Of a stretch of 20,457 bases of DNA, positions 1-5,808 are shown piece after piece. A model generated the notes under the pieces. That model ran no database searches and was not told the DNA's origin. It worked only from the letters and a program-made list of their open reading frames with translations. This DNA comes from a virus. Position numbers and translations under genes: made by a program. How positions within the stretch are numbered: position 1 is the first letter of the stretch; each line of letters starts with the position of its first letter. The stretch covers positions 1 through 20,457 of IMG/VR virus record IMGVR_UViG_3300034374_007268; one strand, given 5' to 3'.

Positions 1-51
1 AACTATTCCCGCATTTTGGCAAGGGGGGTTCCTGATCCGGTTCCAGGCTCA

Positions 52-80
52 TCACCGCTATCTCACCGCTACGTCACCGT
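52..80 (+). repeat. Three direct repeats of TCACCG spaced exactly 11 bp
   Basis: TCACCG begins at 52, 63 and 74. The first two copies extend to TCACCGCTA; the third continues TCACCGTGC. The 11-bp period places all copies on roughly the same helix face, as in iterons or terminase-binding arrays. The repeats also fall inside a short open frame, so a coding origin cannot be excluded. Confidence 0.55.
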
Positions 81-123
81 GCGTAAGCCCAGTGTTTGCG
101 GGGGCTTCAGGTATTCTCGGAGA

Positions 124-274
124 CTTGGAGAGATAGTTTTGAAAAAATATATTTAGAGCCTAAAGCTGATGGGGGTAAAATGGCTGCAGCCCTTTGCTGC
201 GCTGAGGAAGCTGCCTTTTAGGTCACAACCACTCGAAAATTTTTTTCGCGAATCTTGCTCTCCATCTCTCCAAG
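124..274. repeat. 11-bp perfect inverted repeat enclosing shorter pairs
   Basis: CTTGGAGAGAT at 124-134 is the exact reverse complement of ATCTCTCCAAG at 264-274. Inside are CCTAAA (159-164) against TTTAGG (217-222), GCAGC (186-190) against GCTGC (196-200), and CGAAAA (234-239) against TTTTCG (243-248). Together they could fold one long branched RNA or DNA structure, or mark protein-binding arms. None has the run of T expected of an intrinsic terminator for the + strand. Confidence 0.5.
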
Positions 275-277
275 ATC

Positions 278-295
278 ACCACTCACATAAGTGGT
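278..295. promoter_or_regulatory. Operator-like dyad just before the first gene
   Basis: ACCACT (278-283) and AGTGGT (290-295) form a perfect 6-bp inverted repeat around a 6-base spacer, ending 14 bases before the first ATG at 310. It could be a repressor site or a small 5' hairpin affecting translation. No protein partner can be named. Confidence 0.3.
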
Positions 296-309
296 CGTAG
301 TATTGCGTC

Positions 310-735
310 ATGGATCTCAAGCGAAAAGGGCGGAAAAAGCCGTGGATGTCCAGTAAAAGAGGGCGATCTGATCGCAACGCTAGCGATGGGTCTATTAAGA
401 AGTCATTCGATGGTAGCGGTGCTCAGTCCAACCCACTTTACAGGACGGCCCAGTGGTTGGCCACAAGGGATGCGGTTTTGTTCCGTGATCCGCTATGTGT
501 ATGGTGCCTGTGTTGTGGTATTGCCACAGAAGCCACTGATGCCGACCACGTGATCCCATCTAGCTCATTGATGTCCAATTCCGACTTCTTTGATCAGGAG
601 AACATCGTTGGCAGTTGCCGATCATGCAACAGCCGACGTGCTAGCTACAGCGCCAAGGGCGTTTACTATGAAACAAAAAAGGAGTGGGAAGACTTCCTGC
701 GCCGAAAGCACTTTAGAAAAATCTCTCGCACATGA
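310..735 (+). CDS. HNH endonuclease next to terminase
   Basis: This 141-residue protein has the full HNH zinc-finger nuclease pattern: a first cysteine pair C63-x-x-C66, D79-H80 as the catalytic His motif, N98, and a second pair C103-x-x-C106 followed by N107. The first 40 residues are very basic and probably bind DNA. The start is well fixed, because an in-frame TAG sits four codons upstream. Its stop overlaps the next start (ATGA, 732-735). Small HNH proteins encoded beside terminase in HK97-like phages (HK97 gp74 is the studied case) work with terminase in cos cleavage and packaging. That role is inferred here from position. A free-standing homing-type HNH nuclease is the alternative, but the conserved site next to the terminase favours packaging. 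Confidence 0.88.
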   Translation: MDLKRKGRKKPWMSSKRGRSDRNASDGSIKKSFDGSGAQSNPLYRTAQWLATRDAVLFRDPLCVWCLCCGIATEATDADHVIPSSSLMSNSDFFDQENIVGSCRSCNSRRASYSAKGVYYETKKEWEDFLRRKHFRKISRT

Positions 736-1526
736 GCATGCGAACTTTGCTGGCCGAAGTCAGAACAGCACTGACTAGCTACAGCGACCTCACAAACCTT
801 ATTCCAGCCAGCAAGATCACGTTGGCCCGCCGTCCCCAGCGCGACGAAATGCCAGGCATCACATATGCTATTGGCACTGTCGATTATGACGAAACAGTGC
901 AGAGTTTTGCCGCAGCTACAACCTACAGGGTTGATGTTACTATTTACGGTAGGTCCGCTGATCAGGTTACGGAGATCCACGATCAAGTAAAGCTTGCTCT
1001 GCTAGCCGTTAACAGCAGCGTATTTAGAGTCCGTGTATCGGACGAACGCTACATGGTAGACGTGGACAACAACCATATGGCTGAAGTTCAGTCCACGTGG
1101 CAGATGAATGCGGGCATCACAAACAACCAAGCTACACTGATCAGCCCCGCCTTCCAGGGTTACGATCGGATGGACATCAACTACGATTTCAAGATTGGCA
1201 AAGACCTGACTACAACCGTCTCGTTGACGGAGCAGGTCTACTATCTAGACTTCACTAGTGCATCTGGCCAGGCGACCCACTATGTACAGCTGCCATCGGC
1301 TGAAGACAATCTCGGCAAGATCTACACCTTTATCTTAGGCACTAACGTAGACAACAACACTCTTGTGCGCTTGCTCCCAGCTACTGGCGAGAGCGTAGAG
1401 ACGGCTCAGGGCTACGATTTGAACAGAGCTCACAGCACAGTGAATATCGTGGCTGTACAAACATCGGGTGGCGCATCACCAGACTATGGCTGGCGCATCT
1501 GGGCATATCATGGATTGCATGACTAA
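732..1526 (+). CDS. Tail-terminator-like protein with extra C-terminal beta-rich domain
   Basis: Residues 1 to about 130 look like the tail terminator/completion family (DUF3168, lambda gpU-like). They show an N-terminal helix with LLAEVRTALTS, a short segment ending in PGITYAIG, and strands around YRVDVTIYG, a helix with VKLALLAVN, and a final strand. Such proteins form a ring that ends tail tube growth and joins tail to head. Members are usually about 110-150 residues; this one has 264. Residues about 160-264 (YYLDFTS, VQLPSAED, GKIYTFIL, LLPATGESV, WRIWAYHG) resemble beta-rich modules seen at the ends of phage fibre proteins. The gene overlaps the HNH stop (ATGA) and the terminase start (TAATG). 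The usual place for a terminator, after the gp10-like gene near 9215, is empty here. The family call rests on pattern recognition only; the C-terminal domain's role is unknown. Confidence 0.6.
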   Translation: MSMRTLLAEVRTALTSYSDLTNLIPASKITLARRPQRDEMPGITYAIGTVDYDETVQSFAAATTYRVDVTIYGRSADQVTEIHDQVKLALLAVNSSVFRVRVSDERYMVDVDNNHMAEVQSTWQMNAGITNNQATLISPAFQGYDRMDINYDFKIGKDLTTTVSLTEQVYYLDFTSASGQATHYVQLPSAEDNLGKIYTFILGTNVDNNTLVRLLPATGESVETAQGYDLNRAHSTVNIVAVQTSGGASPDYGWRIWAYHGLHD

Positions 1527-2014
1527 TGGATAAGGAATCAGTACTTGAAAAGATGAGGCGCGAGGCTGCCATGGCGCAGCAGTCTAGCGAGGGTAAGCAG
1601 GTCAAAAAAGCCTTGAACAAAATTGGCAAGGGTGAATTAGAGCCTATTTTTCAACTCGATGACGATGGCCACAGGCTTTTCAGCATCGTAGTGGACTACT
1701 TGGAAGATCGAGGTTTGATCGAATCCGTCGACGTGATCACAATCACTATGTTGGCCAAGAGCCTGGCTTTGTATATCGCCGTGGCCCGCCACGTCCATGG
1801 CTTTGGAGACGTAATTCAAGTTTACCCTAACGGCACAAGCAATGTCAGCGGTGCTTTCACTGCTCTATCCAAGGCCCAGGACCAGGTACTAAAACTCAGC
1901 GCCAAGCTTGGTCTAAGCCCAATGGACCGCAGCCGTATTCTTGGAGCTGCCTCAAATGCTATGGCCGCTAAGGGGAAATCTCAGGACGGCGACGAAATTG
2001 ATTCGCTGTTGTAA
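1526..2014 (+). CDS. terS: Terminase small subunit, P27-like
   Basis: This 162-residue protein sits directly before the large terminase, and its stop abuts that start (2012-2014, then ATG at 2015). It has a charged N-terminus, a central helical part (FSIVVDYLEDRGLI, then LAKSLALYIAVARHV), and the C-terminal signature of P27-family small terminases: a helix containing KLSAKLGLSPMDRSRIL, followed by a polar tail. The small subunit recognises the packaging site and loads the large subunit onto DNA. Its start overlaps the previous stop as TAATG, suggesting coupled translation. The length is normal for the family. Confidence comes from the C-terminal motif plus gene order. Confidence 0.85.
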   Translation: MDKESVLEKMRREAAMAQQSSEGKQVKKALNKIGKGELEPIFQLDDDGHRLFSIVVDYLEDRGLIESVDVITITMLAKSLALYIAVARHVHGFGDVIQVYPNGTSNVSGAFTALSKAQDQVLKLSAKLGLSPMDRSRILGAASNAMAAKGKSQDGDEIDSLL

Positions 2015-3778
2015 ATGAGTGCGGTTGATGTTTCTTGCTTGAATCGAATGTGGGATTACGTCGATGACGTTATCTCAGATAAGATTGTCACGGGTAAATA
2101 CATCAAAAAAGCTTGCGAAAGGTTCGTTTCTGATCTAGAGCGTGATGACTGGGAGTGGAAGTTTGACATGCAAGTGGCGGCTAAGTACGTCACATTCATA
2201 GAGAAAATCTGCAAGCATACGCGCGGTGAATACGGGGGCAAGGCATTTATCCTGGCTCCGTGGCAGGTATTTTTTGTGGGCCAGATCTTCGGTTGGGTTG
2301 CTGTAGGAGATTTGAAAAGACGTCGGTTTACTACAGCACACCTGTTTGTCGCTCGTAAAAACGGTAAATCCCAGCTAGCTGCAGCTATTGCCCTCGCTAT
2401 GGCTGTCCTTGATGATGACGGGGCCCCGCAACTTGTTACTGCTGCGACTAAGCGCGACCAAGCTCGCGAAGTGTTTGATGAGATATGCCGTTGCGTAAAG
2501 TCCAGCGCTCCTCTTACCAAGCGTTTTAGCGTTCAAAGAGCTGAGATTCGCGCTCCTAAGAGTGGAGTTATCAAGCCACTGAGTTCTGACGCAAACACCC
2601 TTGACGGTCTCAATCTGAATTTAGCTGTGGTGGACGAGTTTCACGCCATGAAGAATGCTGACCTCTATCGAGTCCTGGCTTCCTCAATGGGCTCTCGCAA
2701 GTCCCCTCTCATGCTTGCTATCACAACGGCTGGTTTTGTGGCCGATGGTCCATGCGCGATGTTTATGTCTGCGGGAAAGACCGTCTTGGACGGCAAGAAG
2801 TCTAACGACAGGCTGCTTATCCTTCCATACGAAATTGATGAGGGTGATTCTTGGGACGATGATAGCGTTTGGGTCAAGTCAAACCCAAACCTTGATGTAT
2901 CGATCTCTAGGGAGTATTTGGAAAGTCAATGCAAAAACGCAAAGCTGTACGGCAGCCGTTCGGTAACCGAGTTTATGGTAAAGCACTTGAATGTATTCGT
3001 TGGTTCAAGCGCAATCTGGATCCCCGACGACGACTGGATGTCGGAAGGAAACCTCCGCGATCCTCACGTTACTCACGTCATAGACGAGAAAACGAACAAA
3101 CCCGTCGCATATCTCGGTCTCGATTTGGCCGCCACTGATGACATCACTGCTGTTAGCGTCTGTACTGGCAGCGAAGAGAATGGATGGGGTATCGTCAATC
3201 ACTACTTTCTGCCTGAGCGAGCTATTGAGCGTAGGCTTGATAAGGACGAGAACACTATGTACCTCAAGTTTCGCGACTTAGAAAACGTTCACATCACCCC
3301 AGGTAACGTCACTGACTACAACGTGATACGCAGGTTGATTAGCGGGCATTACATACTCGACGGCAAGGTTGAGTATGATGCAGACAATTTGATGGAGAAG
3401 TACTTGATTAAGGGCGTGGCGTATGACAGGTGGAATTCACTTAACCTTATTCGCGATCTTGAGGGTGACGGAGTGCCTTGTGATCCATTCGGCCAGGGCT
3501 ATGCATCAATGTCATTCCCCTCAAAGGAGTTTGAAAAGTCAGCCTTGAATGGCAAGTTGTGCCATGGAGGGGACGAGGTTATCAGATGGATGATGGGCAA
3601 CGTGAATCTACGATACGATCCAAGCGGGAACATAAAACCAGACAAAGCAAACAGTGGCGATAAGATCGATGGCGTCGTTGCGGCGGTTATGGCTATAGGC
3701 GAGGCCCTGACTTTTGAGGAGGATACCACAAGTGACTTTGAATTCTTTATGGCTGTTGTTGGGGGAGGTAGTGTGTAA
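2015..3778 (+). CDS. terL: Terminase large subunit
   Basis: This is the ATP-driven packaging motor and nuclease, 587 residues, typical for the HK97-like Terminase_1 family. The ATPase domain shows a Walker A motif ARKNGKS at 113-119, Walker B LAVVDEFH at 203-210 with D207 and E208, and a coupling motif ITTAG at 236-240. The C-terminal RNase H-like nuclease shows the expected acidic residues: D370 in YLGLDLAATDD, D471 in VAYDRW, and D552 in GDKIDGVVAAV. All key residues are present, so the enzyme looks intact. It is followed by a 50-base gap before the portal, with no clear terminator or promoter. In the cell it docks on the portal vertex of the empty prohead, fed by the small subunit and probably the HNH protein. 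Confidence 0.96.
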   Translation: MSAVDVSCLNRMWDYVDDVISDKIVTGKYIKKACERFVSDLERDDWEWKFDMQVAAKYVTFIEKICKHTRGEYGGKAFILAPWQVFFVGQIFGWVAVGDLKRRRFTTAHLFVARKNGKSQLAAAIALAMAVLDDDGAPQLVTAATKRDQAREVFDEICRCVKSSAPLTKRFSVQRAEIRAPKSGVIKPLSSDANTLDGLNLNLAVVDEFHAMKNADLYRVLASSMGSRKSPLMLAITTAGFVADGPCAMFMSAGKTVLDGKKSNDRLLILPYEIDEGDSWDDDSVWVKSNPNLDVSISREYLESQCKNAKLYGSRSVTEFMVKHLNVFVGSSAIWIPDDDWMSEGNLRDPHVTHVIDEKTNKPVAYLGLDLAATDDITAVSVCTGSEENGWGIVNHYFLPERAIERRLDKDENTMYLKFRDLENVHITPGNVTDYNVIRRLISGHYILDGKVEYDADNLMEKYLIKGVAYDRWNSLNLIRDLEGDGVPCDPFGQGYASMSFPSKEFEKSALNGKLCHGGDEVIRWMMGNVNLRYDPSGNIKPDKANSGDKIDGVVAAVMAIGEALTFEEDTTSDFEFFMAVVGGGSV

Positions 3779-3828
3779 TTTTATATTACTCACAAAAGCC
3801 GACATAATTTCGCAACAAATCCCGCCAT

Positions 3829-5061
3829 ATGGCCGATAACCGAGGGACCCCAAGCATTTTCAAACGTATTTACGACAGTTTCACTGAGAGCCGCTATACT
3901 GCGGAGCATTCGGCGCTGTCTTTCATGGGCCCTTCCAGTCTGCTTAACAATACGCTTGTCGGAGTAAGCTCTGGTGCTGAGTCGCTTCAACTCAGCGCGG
4001 TCTATTCATGTGTCAGCCGTATTGCTGACACCATCGCCATGATGCCTGCATCTGTGATTAGGGTTGGCCGCGACGGCTCTCGCCGTAAGATGGATAACAA
4101 CCCCATCCACCAGCTCATCTCTCGCGAGCCCAATGACTTTATTGGGGCCTATGAGTTTTGGCAACGCCTGGTCAGCGACGCCCTCCTCTACGGCACGGGG
4201 CATGCTTATATCGATCGGACTGGATCTAAGGTACAGATGTACCACATCCCAGCCAGCCGTATCTCCTCTACGACCAATCCTCTCACTGGAGAGAAGTTTT
4301 ACAGTTACGATGGGGCGCCAAGCAAGATTCCCCAGCGTGATGTTTTGGAGATTCAAGCCTTTCGAGGTTTGAATCCTACGCATATTCAGATCCAGAACCT
4401 AAGTACAGCTAAGGCTGTCCAGGACTTTGGGTCTACGTTTTTCAAAAATGGCGGTATGCTCGGTGGTATCCTGTCTACCAAAGAGCACATGACTGCCGAG
4501 CAGATGAAGCAAGCGCAGTCCACATGGGAGCGTGAGTACACCGGTAGCCGTAACGCCCACAAGGTAGCTATCCTGGGTGGCGGTTTTCAATACCAGCCTT
4601 TGAGTGTACCTCTCGAGCAGTTGCAGTTCCTCGAAATGAAGAAGTACAGCACTGAAGAGATCGCTCGTATCTACCAAGTTCCTCCAGCCATGATCGGAAT
4701 GGAGGGGAATACGGCGTACAGCAACTATGAACAGCAGGTCCTCCAATTCCACCAAGGATGTATCCTCCCATGGGTGCGACGCATCGAGCTCGAAGTCGAA
4801 CGCAAGCTCTTGCGCGGCGACAAAGCCCTGCAATGCACCTTCGACGTCGACACTTTGTTGCGGGCGGATAGCGAGAACCGGGCTAAGTTCTATCACTCCC
4901 TCCTGCAGGACGGCGTCGTGTCCATCAATGAGGTTCGCAGCCGCGAAGGATTTGGTCCGGTTGATGGCGGCGATGAACACCACATCCTTATGAACTCTAT
5001 TCCGCTGAGTCGCATGAACGACTACGCCGACTCGGTGACTAACAAAACTAGCACTGAATAA
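3829..5061 (+). CDS. Portal protein, HK97 family
   Basis: This 410-residue protein matches the HK97-type portal family in length and features. It has an N-terminal segment ending in LSAVYSCVSRIADTIAMMPA (residues about 53-72), the core NPIHQLISREPNDF, and YEFWQRLVSDALLYGTGHAYI. Near the middle are EQLQFLEMKKYSTEEIARIYQVPP and IGMEGNTAYSNYEQQ, a signature of this family. The portal forms the dodecameric ring at one capsid vertex through which DNA passes and to which the connectors attach. The start is the first ATG after the gap; it has no Shine-Dalgarno sequence. The stop overlaps the next start (TAATG at 5059-5063). Confidence 0.95.
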   Translation: MADNRGTPSIFKRIYDSFTESRYTAEHSALSFMGPSSLLNNTLVGVSSGAESLQLSAVYSCVSRIADTIAMMPASVIRVGRDGSRRKMDNNPIHQLISREPNDFIGAYEFWQRLVSDALLYGTGHAYIDRTGSKVQMYHIPASRISSTTNPLTGEKFYSYDGAPSKIPQRDVLEIQAFRGLNPTHIQIQNLSTAKAVQDFGSTFFKNGGMLGGILSTKEHMTAEQMKQAQSTWEREYTGSRNAHKVAILGGGFQYQPLSVPLEQLQFLEMKKYSTEEIARIYQVPPAMIGMEGNTAYSNYEQQVLQFHQGCILPWVRRIELEVERKLLRGDKALQCTFDVDTLLRADSENRAKFYHSLLQDGVVSINEVRSREGFGPVDGGDEHHILMNSIPLSRMNDYADSVTNKTSTE

Positions 5062-5477
5062 TGGCACACTTTTACCACTACAAGATCGTAATGTGTCGCG
5101 AGCGTAGCGACGCTAAGGCCGTGGGGTCTTTGACTTACTCGGAACCCTCGCGTACTGAATATGAGTTTACGCATACAAATGAAGAAGCAAACGCTGCTCT
5201 TGGATTCGCTGACTTTGTTGTAGCCGTCAGAGCAGACATTGTTAATGCGCCTCAACACGTAAACCTCATTGACGTGGAGACAGGAGCGGCGGCTGGTGGC
5301 GCATGGGCTGCAGCTATTGCTGCATCATTTGGCGCATCGTTTGACGACAGCACCGTAGCTACAGAGGGAGCATGGTCGGTCCGTATCGGAAAGGATGTGT
5401 ACCGCCACGAGGTGGGGTATAGCGCTAACGATGCTGCCGGCGCCTTGACCAACCTCACCGCCAAGAACCTCTCCTAA
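5061..5477 (+). CDS. Unrecognised protein between portal and capsid genes
   Basis: This 138-residue protein is not recognised. It starts inside the portal stop (TAATG) and ends in the same way at the next gene, so it is clearly expressed with the head genes. The N-terminal half has alternating polar and hydrophobic residues (FYHYKIVMCRE, VGSLTYSEPSRTEYEF), suggesting beta strands. The middle is Ala/Gly-rich (ETGAAAGGAWAAAIAASFGA), and the end has VRIGKDVYRHEVGY and NDAAGALTNL. There is no signal peptide, clear membrane segment or catalytic motif. Position suggests a capsid-associated or accessory assembly protein, but this is only inference. Confidence 0.75.
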   Translation: MAHFYHYKIVMCRERSDAKAVGSLTYSEPSRTEYEFTHTNEEANAALGFADFVVAVRADIVNAPQHVNLIDVETGAAAGGAWAAAIAASFGASFDDSTVATEGAWSVRIGKDVYRHEVGYSANDAAGALTNLTAKNLS

Positions 5478-5797
5478 TGGCTGACTCCTACGGAGGATAT
5501 CCCGATTCAGCTAAGGCTGCCGCTCGCAAGGCCCTGCGTCATCGCGACGAGAAGGGCAGCAAGTGTGGGACCGCCGTTGGGTGGGAGCGTGCCAACCAGA
5601 TCGCTTCTGGAGAGAAGCTTTCTATGGCTACGATCAAACGAACATTCTCATTCCTTAGCCGCGCTGCCGAGTACAACCAAGGCAAGTTCTACGACGAGGA
5701 CGGCAAGGAGATCTGCGGCAGCGTGATGTACGCTGCTTGGGGTGGTAGCTCTATGAAGAGCTGGTGCTCCGGGATCATCAACAAAAACGACAAATAA
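5477..5797 (+). CDS. Small conserved phage head-gene-associated protein, function unknown
   Basis: This 106-residue protein resembles a small domain I know from phage head gene clusters, alone or attached to portal or protease proteins. It has a YPDSAKAAARKAL helix, then GTAVGWERANQIASGE, then IKRTFSFLSRAAEYNQ, and a final AWGGSSMKSW block. I cannot give its biochemical role. The three cysteines (C30, C80, C97) lie near conserved positions. It starts within the preceding stop (TAATG) and ends 11 bases before the capsid gene's preferred start. Its place directly before the protease-capsid fusion suggests a role in prohead assembly or DNA entry. The gene is confident; the function is open. Confidence 0.8.
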   Translation: MADSYGGYPDSAKAAARKALRHRDEKGSKCGTAVGWERANQIASGEKLSMATIKRTFSFLSRAAEYNQGKFYDEDGKEICGSVMYAAWGGSSMKSWCSGIINKNDK

Positions 5798-5808
5798 CCC
5801 TAGACAAC

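Larger units (their letters stand above)
1..309. other. Gene-free, repeat-rich leader; candidate packaging (cos-like) or control region
   Basis: No convincing gene lies here. A frame on the + strand is open from base 2 to a TAG at 134-136 with no start inside the window. It could be the tail of an upstream gene, but I recognise nothing in it. Visible structure includes three TCACCG direct repeats 11 bp apart (52-80), a hairpin-capable AAGCCC/GGGCTT pair (85-90/102-107), an AT-rich tract (about 137-155), an 11-bp inverted repeat (124-134/264-274), nested shorter pairs, and a 6-bp dyad (278-295) just before the first gene. Bases 121-180 have only 20 G+C of 60. In HK97-like cos phages the packaging site lies next to the HNH and terminase genes, which is the position here. 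That role is inferred from position and repeats; a plain promoter or operator region is the main alternative. Confidence 0.4.

Noticed and set aside
30-60. GGTTCC-containing sequence resembling a tRNA T-arm
   Set aside because: No acceptor stem, anticodon arm or D-arm can be fitted on either strand.
2-136. Open frame on the + strand ending at TAG 134-136, possibly the end of an upstream gene
   Set aside because: It is only 44 codons in the window, has no recognisable motif, and overlaps the TCACCG repeats, so it is mentioned within the leader and not called as a gene.
134-141. TAGTTTTG, a match to the Bacteroidota -7 promoter element TAnnTTTG
   Set aside because: No matching TTG element lies at the expected distance upstream, and short AT-rich matches are expected by chance, so I do not call a promoter.
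4399-5067. A 222-codon open frame on the minus strand
   Set aside because: It is antisense to the portal gene, whose family match is strong, and shows no recognisable protein features.
5764-5808. Earlier ATG for the protease-capsid gene
   Set aside because: It would overlap the previous gene and add a non-conserved stretch (LRDHQQKRQITLDN). The ATG at 5809 begins a normal protease N-terminus.
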